A DNA stretch of 64,000 nt. Origin: Entamoeba invadens IP1. Its lineage: Eukaryota > Evosea > Mastigamoebida > Endamoebidae. How positions within the stretch are numbered: position 1 is the stretch's first letter; every line of letters begins with the position of its first letter. This document shows positions 31,993 through 41,705 of the stretch, one piece after another. The notes under the pieces were generated by a model that was not told the DNA's origin, ran no database searches, and saw only the letters and a list, made by a program, of their open reading frames with translations. Location of the stretch: contig NW_004440426.1 in assembly GCF_000330505.1 (NCBI RefSeq), forward strand, positions 1,030,278 to 1,094,277, given 5' to 3'. The position numbers and the translations under genes were made by a program.

Positions 31993-33792
31993 TTATTTCC
32001 ATTTAAGGAGTGTAACGACAACACTTACATTATCATTTGATCCCTTTGCGAGCGCGTCCGTTCCAATATCTTCTGCAATATTTTGTGGTGTTTTATTTCC
32101 GCCCATCCCTTCAAACACATGTTGTGTTACATCTTCGTACTTGAGTGTTTCAAAGACTCCATCGCAGCAGATGACAAACGCCTTATTTTTCTTCGTGAGT
32201 TCATACACAGTGACAAACGGTGTTGAAATCACTGCACCCTTTCCTTTATATTGTTTATCTCCCAGTGACCTTGACACGGCCAACGATCCATAGACTCTCC
32301 CACCAAACACTGGCACTCCCAATTCCGTTATTCTTTTTCTTTCATCGGGGTCTTTCGCTTTATGATTCTTAGAAAGTACTTCGTATTCTTTACCTTCTGA
32401 TATAACAAGTATTTCAGTATCCCCAACATTCCCACATATTAAAAACCTCCCAAAGATCACAACAACACCCGCAGTACATCCACTGCCCATGATATCTAAC
32501 CCACACAACTCTCTATCACTCTCTTCAAACACTTCTTTCATCATCCCCGCAAACATGCGTTTCTCCATATATATCGATGATGATATGTTCTTCGAGATGA
32601 CCTTCACAGCGGCTTTGGAACATAAATCACCACCATGACCATCACATATTAAATAAATCCCAAACGCTTTTTTGATGTTCTCCAATTTCACCTTTTCAGT
32701 CATCAACTCGGCATCTTCGTTGGACGGACGCTTCCCTTGGAACGACGCGACACCACCTACCCACTTCACCTTTTGACTCTCTTTAAAATGGTAAGAAAAG
32801 ACTTCATAATTTCCGCCCTTCGTAATGTTCTCATTAATTCCACTCTTACTCAACGCAACAGGAAAGAGCGATCGTGGCACTTTGAGTATTTGTACTTCGT
32901 CAAATACAGAAAGAACAATCACACAGATTTCACCTGTAGTGAATGGTTTGCTTTCTTTGAATAGGTCTTTGATGAAGTCAACTTCACTGATTTGGGTCGC
33001 GTCGAACTCTGGGAAGTACTGTGCAAGTGGGTGGGTTTTCAGGAGAGTGTCGAAATTAGTTTTGTAGAGGACAAAGTATACCCCTTCACATGGAAGGGGA
33101 TGTGTTGTAAATCCGTCGAAGTAAGTCACCATCTTCCTCAAATAGTTTTCGTTGTCCTCATCCACAAAGCAGTACCAATCCAAGCATACTGGCACTATGA
33201 TAATCGACGGCTGCGTGATTGTCAATTCCGGCTGGTTAGAGAGTACAGGGTTCCAAGTCGAGAGGTAGATTTCCGTGTTTTCCATTTCGAATTGAGTTGT
33301 TCTTGTGATAGATAAGAGTGGGGCGTTAAATACGTCTTTTTGTGTTGGTGCATATTCTATGGAGAGATATTTCGAGAGTTGTGGCATTAAAATAGTCAGT
33401 TGGTGTAAATCGAAGTGATAAGGTGGCGTGTTGTACCGTTGAACTCTTTGGTCATACCAGAAGTTTTTCATTAACTTTAATATGTTCGACCACAGCGGGT
33501 CTGTCTTCAGCTCAGATGACGTATATAGTGTTTCCAAAGCAAATTGGTCGTTCAGGATTTTGAGGAGTGGAGACATGTCATATTGGATGGTTGTATACTT
33601 CGATACTATTTTATAGAACCGGGAGATACCCTCGACACAATGGAGAACTACCTGGGCCCTAAACTCAATGGGGTTGATGGATGTCTTTGATTCGCCAGTG
33701 CCAACAAATTCAAACGAATCATAGAACTGCGAGACGGAAGTTGGTGATTGACTTGTAATGTATAGAGTCACTTGTTTCTTCTGAATCGACAT
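31993..33792 (-). CDS. PP2C protein phosphatase fused to a degenerate G-alpha-like domain
   Basis: 599 residues. The C-terminal half (about 343-599) is a PP2C (PPM) Ser/Thr phosphatase with its metal ligands intact: NEDA (358-361), DGHGG (384-388), GSGCTAG (436-442), GNVGDT (454-459), SRSLGD (507-512), CDGVFE (543-548) and SNDN (585-588). The N-terminal half (about 6-310) aligns by eye with heterotrimeric G-alpha subunits. It has a helical-domain end around FWYDQRVQRYN...FDL (111-129), then YAPTQKDVF (147-155) where G-alpha has DYxPTxxDIL. Next come IIIVPVCLDWYCFVDEDNENYL (197-218 region), HPLAQYFPEFD and a FIKDLFKE helix. The P-loop, DVGGQ switch II, NKKD and TCAT are all replaced, so GTP binding is not expected. 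Single exon; a GAACAAAT motif is upstream. PP2C is certain, the G-alpha relation probable. Confidence 0.85.
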   Translation of the reverse strand: MSIQKKQVTLYITSQSPTSVSQFYDSFEFVGTGESKTSINPIEFRAQVVLHCVEGISRFYKIVSKYTTIQYDMSPLLKILNDQFALETLYTSSELKTDPLWSNILKLMKNFWYDQRVQRYNTPPYHFDLHQLTILMPQLSKYLSIEYAPTQKDVFNAPLLSITRTTQFEMENTEIYLSTWNPVLSNQPELTITQPSIIIVPVCLDWYCFVDEDNENYLRKMVTYFDGFTTHPLPCEGVYFVLYKTNFDTLLKTHPLAQYFPEFDATQISEVDFIKDLFKESKPFTTGEICVIVLSVFDEVQILKVPRSLFPVALSKSGINENITKGGNYEVFSYHFKESQKVKWVGGVASFQGKRPSNEDAELMTEKVKLENIKKAFGIYLICDGHGGDLCSKAAVKVISKNISSSIYMEKRMFAGMMKEVFEESDRELCGLDIMGSGCTAGVVVIFGRFLICGNVGDTEILVISEGKEYEVLSKNHKAKDPDERKRITELGVPVFGGRVYGSLAVSRSLGDKQYKGKGAVISTPFVTVYELTKKNKAFVICCDGVFETLKYEDVTQHVFEGMGGNKTPQNIAEDIGTDALAKGSNDNVSVVVTLLKWK

Positions 33793-33802
33793 GAAGTGAT
33801 TT

Positions 33803-33810
33803 ATTTGTTC
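33803..33810 (-). promoter_or_regulatory. GAAC promoter motif of the PP2C fusion gene
   Basis: Minus-strand GAACAAAT lies about 10 bases upstream of the ATG at 33792. Confidence 0.4.
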
Positions 33811-34833
33811 CCTGTTTTATAGTCACAAAATTTGAGCCAGTATGTTGATTTAATAATGAATTATAAGATATGGTTATTTGTAATAATAAAGAACTATACA
33901 GTAATGGGTTCTTTCTCTTTGTTCATTTTACTATTTTTGGGGTTTTGTTAGTGTTGATTATATCTGGGAAAAAGTGACTTATGAAACGGGAGTGATGATG
34001 TATCTGATTAGCTATTGTATTTTTAAAATAGTTGTGGGAATGCAAAAACAAATGTTAATTATTATTATATATTTTATTATTGGTTTAATTTTAATTGTTA
34101 AAGGAATAATCCAATGTCCAAAAAAATGATTTAAAAAATAAAAAAAATGTAAAAATAAATAAATACTATAAGTATAGTTTAAATATTGATTATAATAAAC
34201 GAAAAACCAAATAATATGCGTCGAATTATATTTTTAGTTGCACGTATTATTTTCTTAACAAAGATAAATGGTTTTTATTATAATAACAAACTTATTGAAC
34301 TAAAAAATGTTTCAAGTATTATTTAAAGAAAAAGTAATCATTACAAATCGTTAAATTAAGCAACAAAAAAGATTCAAATAATTAACACAAGGAACAATTG
34401 TTTTTGAAATGCTTTAAAATACAAATTATAATAGTATAATAAAAATAATAAAACTTTTACTATTTTTTCAAACATTATTTTATTAAAAAGTCAAATAAAA
34501 ACAATAAAAAGTATAGTTTCAAATTTAAATATGGTTTTTAATTTTTTTTAAGTCCTTATTGTATATTAATATTATAACTATAAAAAGTTCTATTTTTTAT
34601 TCTTAATTTTTGAGACAGTTATTTTTTAATTATTATCAAAAACATTTTTTAACAACGAACTATAAAAAATCTTAAAATCAATTATTTTTACTAAATTATA
34701 AATTAATTAAAATATATAAATATGAAATATTAAATTATAATTTATAATAATTAAAAACAAAATACCAATTAAAATAATAAATTATAAATTTTATGATTGT
34801 TTATTATAATATTTTAGTTATATTTATTATCTC
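33811..34833. other. AT-rich gene-free region
   Basis: No coding frame or repeat pair was found up to the Mutator-type MITE. Confidence 0.5.
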
Positions 34834-34842
34834 ATTCAATAC
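34834..34842 (+). repeat. 9-bp target site duplication, left copy
   Basis: ATTCAATAC, identical to 35279-35287. Confidence 0.8.
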
Positions 34843-35278
34843 GGGACCTAATGACCACCACCACCACCTCTTAAAATAGATTTATTTTTTCTATTTCGAA
34901 TCATATTCAAATTAAAATTATAGTAAATAGGAAAATGGGAAGATATTAGGTCTGGTTCCCGAATTCAAGAAATGCCGAAAATTCACCTCGAGTTAGTGGA
35001 AACCGAGAAAGACGGAGCATTGAAAAGAAGGTTCTGAAGACGCACTCAAACAGTCTGTTTGTGCACCGTTTCACCCACTTTCCAAGTCCTCCCTTGGCGC
35101 GGATCCCCCCTGACCCCCCCGCTTGCGGGGAACCACATCCGCGTCCACACAGTACGGACAAGGAAAGTGGGTGACATGGGGACGCACAAACAGTGGCTGA
35201 AAAATGGACTTTTTTCAAAAAACACTCGCGGCAAATATTTTTTTTTGGTAAAGGTGGTGGTGGTCAATGTAGGTCCCC
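34843..35278. mobile_element. Mutator-type MITE (about 436 bp)
   Basis: Begins GGGACCTAATGACCACC and ends GGTGGTCAATGTAGGTCCCC, forming about 28-bp TIRs. It is flanked by exact 9-bp direct repeats ATTCAATAC (34834-34842 and 35279-35287); a 9-bp duplication is the hallmark of Mutator-like elements. The centre (35040-35200) is strikingly GC-rich for this genome and folds back: a CTGTTTGTGC...CACCCACTTTCC arm pairs with GGAAAGTGGGTG...GCACAAACAG. The open frames inside (for example 35046-35267) are by-products of base composition. Non-autonomous. Confidence 0.85.
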
Positions 35279-35287
35279 ATTCAATAC
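35279..35287 (+). repeat. 9-bp target site duplication, right copy
   Basis: ATTCAATAC, identical to 34834-34842. Confidence 0.8.
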
Positions 35288-35583
35288 CAAATTTTTTTAA
35301 GTTTTATTGTGTTCTAAAATTACAATTTACTCGAATAAAAAAATATTACCCAATTATTTAGCCATTTTTTGACTACTCAACACTAAATAATAAATTCTTT
35401 TTTATTGGCCAATTTTTAGAGAACATTCGACCTTTCTCCAAAAATTCTTTAAAAATTAATATAATAAAAGTATAATATATTATAATATTTGATCTGTAAA
35501 TAATCCCGAATATTAGCTATATTTCACCGCATAATAAAATTACAACAGAATTGCTCTATTAATACGATTTTCACGAATAATAA
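35288..35583. other. AT-rich intergenic
   Basis: Nothing recognised. Confidence 0.5.
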
Positions 35584-36212
35584 ATGTGCCCTATATATAA
35601 AAGGCAGACTGGGAAAAACATACAACACATAATGCAAACAAGTCAACACCCCGTCTCAAGAAAGAGCCTTTGTGGATGTTGCATCTGCAGGAAATCGGGC
35701 TATTTCAATGTTCCATCGCCAAAGATCAAGAACACACGCCTATGCGTCCTGATCCTTCAAGCACTCAAGGAAATTAGTCCAATTCCTGACTACTTCAATT
35801 TAAAGAATGATATCTACGTCTTTGTGGAAGATCATTGGGACATCCTTTATCGATTGCCAATTTGTTTGTCTATTTTTTGTTATAATTCACCAGAGTGTTC
35901 CCCAGCATCGAATGACATGCAGTACAGAAACAGAACTGGAAGAAGGCACTGCTTGATGCTTTCAATCATTGCACTTATATAGAATCAGGTAAGGACCTCT
36001 TCAGAAACAGAGGGTATTACAGACTTAAGACGGAAAAAGTTGTCTCTGAAGATGAAGATATGGAAAACATGAAAGTTGTTGTTTCGATGTCCATTAAACA
36101 TCTCAGAGATCAGCTCAATAATAACATCAGCGTTCTCCAAAAGTTTGGTGATGACGAAGTTGCATTTCAACATATTGCACTGATGCAGTCGCACCTCACT
36201 GTCTTTATGTAA
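35584..36212 (+). CDS. Hypothetical protein, possible winged-helix type, two exons
   Basis: Exon 1 (35584-35863) and exon 2 (35923-36212) join in frame across a 59-base intron that starts GTTTGT and ends TGCAG, giving 189 residues. The join turns the exon-1 end RLPI into LQKQNWKKALLDAFNH. Without it each exon runs into unrelated sequence. The segment from FVEDHWDILYRL to NRGYYRLK, with a NWKKALLDAFNHCTYIESG helix and a final beta hairpin, has a winged-helix-like layout and resembles hypothetical Entamoeba proteins I recall. DNA binding is speculation. A CGCCICRKSG motif lies near the N terminus. The exact start among several ATGs is uncertain. Confidence 0.6.
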
Positions 36213-36412
36213 TATATTTAATAGTTTCTTTTATTTAATTTTAATTATTCTGAAACTAATTATTATTGTGTTAGAGTTATAATACAGATTTACTATAAGT
36301 ATAAAGGTATTAAAATTATAGTTTTGTTATAATAGGTATATAGTTTACCAAGTAAACTATAATTTAACTATAAAGAAACAAATTTCAAAAAATATAAATA
36401 GAAATAAAAACA

Positions 36413-37828
36413 TCAAATCAAAAAGACATTCTTGTCGTCGTCAAATTCGTTATTTCTTTTTGTAATATCTGTCTGTGTGTCGTCTCTTTTAAACTCGATT
36501 GGGTGTGCGCGTGGTACTGGGCGTTCTAAGACAACCTTTTGAGGATTTTGTCCTTCGATTTCAGGAGAGTGGACATAAGAAGAAGATAACTTGTGTGTGG
36601 TTGGACTTTTCAAAGGAGACGAATGATCAGTAGAAGTTGGCATACAAAGAGAAGAAGTGTCGAAAGACATTGTTGGTTTCATTCTATCAATAAGTTCCTT
36701 ATCTCGTGGACTTGCTTGTGATGACCTTGGAAGTGCGAACATCACTGTTTTATCGAAAGGCCCAATAATTTGAGTCGAAGCACTTCGACTGATGGAGTTA
36801 CTTGTATCTGTCGAGTCGGCCAAATTGACAGAGACCCAATTTCTAATAACAAAAGGGTGAAGTGTTGCAACATTTTGTTCGATGTCAGCCTTGAAGGTGG
36901 TATTGAAAGAGATGATTTGCTCCATCACCTTGTCGCTATTCTTCCCATTTTTTAGATTGTCTGCATACTTCTGCAAAAACTTTTGAAGAGGGCCCGAAGG
37001 CAAATACGAGAGGGATGGTATCACTACACACCCAACTTCAAAATATTCACGGACGTTCTTTAAGTTAATCACAGTGATATAACTGTGCTTTTGAACATCT
37101 AAATCGTGTAACTCCGTGGTAAATCTTCTGATTTGAGTCTCAGTCATTCGGTCTATTGCGTTAACCAACATGACGAACCACATATTAGTCTGCACATACA
37201 ATATCGTGAGCTCAAGTAATAAGATGTCCACCAAAGGGAAGTTGTTTTTGTAGTACTCTTCGTTGTTGAAATCGAGTTGTGTGATATTCTTCTGTGTTTT
37301 GAGTAAGAACTCGACGAGCTCTAATGCGGTCGAAATTTCGTCTTCATTGATTAAGTCTGTAACAACGACGTTTGCGTGTATAATTCTGTTGTGTTGTGAA
37401 AGTAAATATAATTTGTTATCTAAATGCCGAGCAAACGTCGTCATGATTTTTTGGGTCTTCAAATTTTTGGAGAGTGGAATTTTAGAGAGGAATACGTCCT
37501 TGATATTCAACGAAATTAAAGTACGTAACAATTGGCACGTAGCATCTTGATCAGAATATCTGTATATGAGAACCATCAAATTTGAAAACTTCTTTTCGTC
37601 TTTTTCATTCAACTTTTTGACGATAACTGAAATAATTTGGTCGGACTTTTGTTCAGAGATATGGGACAGAAGAAAAAGGTCTTTAAAAGTCTCTTCAGGC
37701 TGATACCGAGATTTAAAGGACAATATACTGTTCACCAACTTCTCTTCAGAAGATTGTTTAAAGACTTGTAGCAACTTCATCGTATGGCATTCAAGTTCGA
37801 ATTTTCTTTTAAACTCCATTCTATTCAT
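36413..37828 (-). CDS. Hypothetical protein, helical N-terminal domain and disordered Ser-rich tail
   Basis: 471 residues. About 1-330 is helical and folded-looking with no motif I can name. About 330-450 is Ser/Thr/Pro-rich with several S-P pairs (SSPLKSP, SPEIEG), suggesting phosphorylation. The end is acidic (NEFDDDKNVFLI). The layout of a helical module with a proline- and serine-rich tail recalls trafficking adaptors, but no family signature is seen. Confidence 0.68.
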   Translation of the reverse strand: MNRMEFKRKFELECHTMKLLQVFKQSSEEKLVNSILSFKSRYQPEETFKDLFLLSHISEQKSDQIISVIVKKLNEKDEKKFSNLMVLIYRYSDQDATCQLLRTLISLNIKDVFLSKIPLSKNLKTQKIMTTFARHLDNKLYLLSQHNRIIHANVVVTDLINEDEISTALELVEFLLKTQKNITQLDFNNEEYYKNNFPLVDILLLELTILYVQTNMWFVMLVNAIDRMTETQIRRFTTELHDLDVQKHSYITVINLKNVREYFEVGCVVIPSLSYLPSGPLQKFLQKYADNLKNGKNSDKVMEQIISFNTTFKADIEQNVATLHPFVIRNWVSVNLADSTDTSNSISRSASTQIIGPFDKTVMFALPRSSQASPRDKELIDRMKPTMSFDTSSLCMPTSTDHSSPLKSPTTHKLSSSYVHSPEIEGQNPQKVVLERPVPRAHPIEFKRDDTQTDITKRNNEFDDDKNVFLI

Positions 37829-38258
37829 AGAGGCAAAGAAATGCAGCTATCTTCATGTGAACGTATTCCCGCTATTTTGGATCAATAGAACATAATATTT
37901 TCATCGATTTTTTCGTTAAATACTCAATGGAAAAAGCTTGTCGGTATCAATGCATCAATAATTTTGACCAACGAATCAATGTACTATATATTATTAATAA
38001 ATTAACTATAAAATCTTGATAAATAAGTTGTTGTTGAAATTTCATTCAAGTCCGGCTCGAACATTTATTTTTAGTTCATTTCTTCACACCGTCAATATCA
38101 TGTAAAAAACGGGAGAGTATCCCAAACAAATAATCCCCACAAACTAAACACCTCTTTTGAGAAGTGGTTCAACGAAGCAGTCTCAATAAAAAAAGTCCAA
38201 CGAAGGAAGAATTTTCAATTGAAAGGATGTGAAAAAAAGAAGTAAAAAGGAAGTAAAA
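37829..38258. other. Intergenic between two minus-strand genes
   Basis: AT-rich; no extra gene seen. It holds the promoter of the 36413-37828 gene and the downstream region of the importin gene. Confidence 0.45.
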
Positions 38259-41200
38259 TTAATGGAAAAGAGAGTCCAAGTCACCTCTTTGTTCAAGTGT
38301 GAGTTTAGCCCAGACTTGGTTAATGACATCATTCTGCACAAATGAAGACATTGCCTGGATCAACTGCGCTATTCGCTTTTTAGTGTCATCTTCTGTTCCT
38401 TCGTTCTCAAGTGCTCTTGCAAAGTAGAGAACAAGTTTATACACATTCTCTGCAGTTCCACCAACCATAACAGACAACAAGTTTTTGGCATGCAAATCGA
38501 CCAAGAGTGTTGTGATCTCATCGAAAGACCCTTTGGCTGGGAACAGTGTAATGACTTGTTGGAGAATCACCGCATAGTTTGGAATGCTTTGGTAATAATT
38601 AGCAACGATATGCATGACACACATAATGACTTGATCTGTCAACTCTGCCAACACTCGCGACTTCTTTCTTTGAAGCATCGACCCGACAAATTGCAAGACC
38701 TTTGGAATATATGGGACAAATTGTGGGATCTGTGCATGTGCAAACTGTCCCAAAAAGAAGATAGCGTTTTGTGCAACATCAATGTCTTTGTTGACCCCAA
38801 AAGTGATGAACTGCTCGGCAATTTGTGGGACAAAGTCGTAGATTTTTCCATCAATAATAACACTGCCAATAATAGCAATAGCAAATGAAAGTTTTTCAGT
38901 CTCTTTTGTTTGATTTAAGTATGTCATGACTCGTGGGAACAATTTGAATTTGAAGGGGTCAAAGAACCGAGTTGGGTGCAGTCTACAGATGTTCGATGTG
39001 ATGTCAAGAATCAATGAAAGCCAGTCGTCTTCCATTTCATTGTTGTCTTGGATCTTTTCAAATTCTTCATCGTCCAAGTTTTCTTGGTCTTCCGCCTTGC
39101 CGTATTCAATATCTTCTTCTTCTGGAGACTCCAAAATGTTTTTAAGAGAGCAATCCATTGATTCAAAGACATTTCCAATCCGTTCCGGTTGCAATGAATC
39201 GGTTCCAACAAGGCAAATAATCATCTTCAAACAGACTAAGAACGACCTGATGTTATCAGAGAACTTCTCTGTTTTCAGGCATCCACACAAATGGTCAACT
39301 ATCCCATAATAAAGCCCAGATATTTGTCCCAAAATCTGTTGTGGATCCGATACTCCCTTTGCCTTGATCATTAAAATGGCGTCTTCTAAGATAGTTGGTA
39401 TGATATGCGCAGCTATATCTCTCAGTTGCGTCGCAACACCATTCACCATGGGAAGAACAACATTCAACGTGTCTTGGACATAAGGGCCAAAGTTCTCTTT
39501 CACAGAATTCGCGATTTTGAATAAACTTCCCATCATAAATTGCTTCTCTTCAGTCAACGTCGTGGTCGATGAGATTTCAGCTTCGACGATATCAACAACT
39601 TCTCCACCTTCTTTCAATAATAAACGCTTTAACATGAGAGTAATAACAGGCCCTAAGTATTGCATGAACAATTGGTCTCGAGCTTCACAAAATCTGTCGA
39701 TAGCACTCAAGATGTACACCATCATCGGCGAAAAGATTTCCGGTGAGTTACACAACTCGCCAAAAGTCTTTAATACCAAATCACGAGACTCTGGGAAGTA
39801 GCTGTTGTTGATTAAAGTAAAGACGCTTTTGATCTCAATCATCTTGGCCAAGTGTTCTTTAGTCTCTGGAGTGTTACACCGTGGCATCAAGACGTCAAGA
39901 ACAGTCTTTAATTGTGGATAGTACGCTTCTATTGCTTTTGGAAGAATACGAGCAGTGAATACAATCATTGAGAGTGACCCGGTGCATGAGTTCAAATCGC
40001 CTGTTTGTAATGCCTTGAATATTCCCTCCATCAATTGTGGCAAATATGGAAGTAATTTCTGAGACACAGTCGAGTCTTCTTCAAACAGCTGATTCATCAC
40101 ATAACACGCCTTCTCTTGTAAACGAGCTGATGAAGTGTATAACGAGGCCAACGCAACTTTCATCAATTCGTCAAAGTGTCGTCTTCTGCACATCTTTGGG
40201 AAGACGGAGATGAGTTCTTCCAACAAGTCAAGAAGTGCGTAGAGTACTAAAGCGTTCTTATCCTCAATGAAGACAATGATGATTTTCATTAAGTCACTTA
40301 ATGTATTCTTGAAGATATATTTACCGGGAGCTACACATAAAGACAACGCTACTAATGCAGAATACCGTTTGTTCCATTCGGTCGAGTTCAAGTACTGAAG
40401 AGTAATCCCAAATAATACTTCTTTAATTGGACTACCACCAACAGCCTCTACTATACGGAGAAGAGCTTCCTCTGCGTATGACCAATTCTCTGTTTCTTCA
40501 GGCTCTTCGTCTTCTAATAACATTTGAGCAGAGTCGTTGTCAATCAGACTCATTAATTCTAACATTTTTACCATAATCTGATTCAACACGGCTGGATTCT
40601 TCTTAAACAGACGTGGATTCTTCTCAATGAAAGATACAATGATATCAAAGGCACGTTGTTGAGAATCTTTGATATCACAATTTAACGCAAATTGGTACAT
40701 CAATGACGACAAGTTGATCTCGTCACCAACAAAAATATACTCAGATGCGTCAATCAACTCGACGGTGTAACACGCGTAATCTTCAAATTTGTTGAAATTT
40801 TTTGCTTCGATTAGGGCAAGAAGTGTGTCTTTAACTGCAGAATAAAGGGCCTTGCACATCGCGCCTTGTTGTGGGGTGATCTCGAAAAACATGACTACCT
40901 TTGACAAGAACTGGATGGCACTCATTCGCATTTCGATGTTCGGGGAGATCATCACAGTCTTTAAATAGTTCACAATTTGTGGCTCTAAATCCGTCAATAC
41001 CTCTGCGCCTTTAAAAGTGACTGAAGCACTTAAAGATTCGAGTGCAATCATTTGCTGAATGAGGTTGGGCATCTGGAGTAATTCTAACATGGAAGAAAAG
41101 TATGTCGTCCATGGCACATCACATTCTTCAAGGACTTGTGCGTAATTGGAAAGAGCAGCAGACACTGACCCTTTCACTGCAAAGTCGGTCTCCGTCTTCG

Positions 41201-41471
41201 AAATGTTTAATAAAAGTGTCATCAACTGAACTAAAACGTCTTGTCCACACACTTTGATATCTTCTATTTGATTGATTGTACGACCAAAACACAACAACGC
41301 TGCTTTTCTGAGATCAGATGGTTGTCCGGATTGAACCAAAGAAAGCTGAAGGACTTGTGGGAGGTATTGTGGGGTTTTCACTAACGCCGACAAAACGGCA
41401 TCGCCTTGGTCCCGCACCGATTTATCAGCGGAAAGTGTTGCTTTGAACGCGTCAATAATGTTGAGTGACAT
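38259..41471 (-). CDS. Importin-beta family nuclear transport receptor (importin-5-like)
   Basis: 1070 residues of HEAT repeats, the normal length for karyopherin-beta. The N-terminal helices (about 1-80) resemble the Ran-binding end of importin-5/Kap121 (SLVQSGQPSDLRKAALLCFGR, close to the usual RQMAAVLLRR). An acidic loop lies at about residues 785-815 (EDIEYG...DDEEFE), also typical of importin-5/4. It carries cargo such as ribosomal proteins or histones into the nucleus in a Ran-dependent way. Single uninterrupted frame. The subtype is less certain than the family. Confidence 0.9.
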   Translation of the reverse strand: MSLNIIDAFKATLSADKSVRDQGDAVLSALVKTPQYLPQVLQLSLVQSGQPSDLRKAALLCFGRTINQIEDIKVCGQDVLVQLMTLLLNISKTETDFAVKGSVSAALSNYAQVLEECDVPWTTYFSSMLELLQMPNLIQQMIALESLSASVTFKGAEVLTDLEPQIVNYLKTVMISPNIEMRMSAIQFLSKVVMFFEITPQQGAMCKALYSAVKDTLLALIEAKNFNKFEDYACYTVELIDASEYIFVGDEINLSSLMYQFALNCDIKDSQQRAFDIIVSFIEKNPRLFKKNPAVLNQIMVKMLELMSLIDNDSAQMLLEDEEPEETENWSYAEEALLRIVEAVGGSPIKEVLFGITLQYLNSTEWNKRYSALVALSLCVAPGKYIFKNTLSDLMKIIIVFIEDKNALVLYALLDLLEELISVFPKMCRRRHFDELMKVALASLYTSSARLQEKACYVMNQLFEEDSTVSQKLLPYLPQLMEGIFKALQTGDLNSCTGSLSMIVFTARILPKAIEAYYPQLKTVLDVLMPRCNTPETKEHLAKMIEIKSVFTLINNSYFPESRDLVLKTFGELCNSPEIFSPMMVYILSAIDRFCEARDQLFMQYLGPVITLMLKRLLLKEGGEVVDIVEAEISSTTTLTEEKQFMMGSLFKIANSVKENFGPYVQDTLNVVLPMVNGVATQLRDIAAHIIPTILEDAILMIKAKGVSDPQQILGQISGLYYGIVDHLCGCLKTEKFSDNIRSFLVCLKMIICLVGTDSLQPERIGNVFESMDCSLKNILESPEEEDIEYGKAEDQENLDDEEFEKIQDNNEMEDDWLSLILDITSNICRLHPTRFFDPFKFKLFPRVMTYLNQTKETEKLSFAIAIIGSVIIDGKIYDFVPQIAEQFITFGVNKDIDVAQNAIFFLGQFAHAQIPQFVPYIPKVLQFVGSMLQRKKSRVLAELTDQVIMCVMHIVANYYQSIPNYAVILQQVITLFPAKGSFDEITTLLVDLHAKNLLSVMVGGTAENVYKLVLYFARALENEGTEDDTKKRIAQLIQAMSSFVQNDVINQVWAKLTLEQRGDLDSLFH

Positions 41472-41688
41472 CGAATCTGTAATTTGTGTTTTTCCGTTTT
41501 GACGCTTTAGGGTTGATCTGGTCTTTCCTTTGTTTTTCTCTTCTATTTTTAAGACATCTTTTGCCTCTTAATAAAAGGTACTTTACCTAAGATATGTAAT
41601 AATAAAATGCTAGTAAAAGAGTTAATAAATCAACTTTGTTATTTAGTGACAAGAAATGTTTTTGAAAGATGAAGACCATGTGAACAAG

Positions 41689-41696
41689 GAACTGAA
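41689..41696 (+). promoter_or_regulatory. GAAC promoter motif of the Exo84-like gene
   Basis: GAACTGAA lies 9 bases upstream of the ATG at 41706. Confidence 0.4.
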
Positions 41697-41705
41697 AAAC
41701 TGTAG

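Noticed and set aside
33690..33706. GTGES in the G-alpha-like domain as a surviving P-loop
   Set aside because: It is about 14 residues too close to the following helix to be the P-loop. The true P-loop position reads TSQSPTSVSQF, so the match is probably chance.
34110..34130. Shared AATGTCCAAAAAAAT at about 31087 and 34113 as a repeat family
   Set aside because: Only 15 AT-rich bases with no extension on either side; could be chance.
35046..35267. Small ORFs inside the Mutator MITE
   Set aside because: Product of the GC-rich foldback core, without start context or family match.
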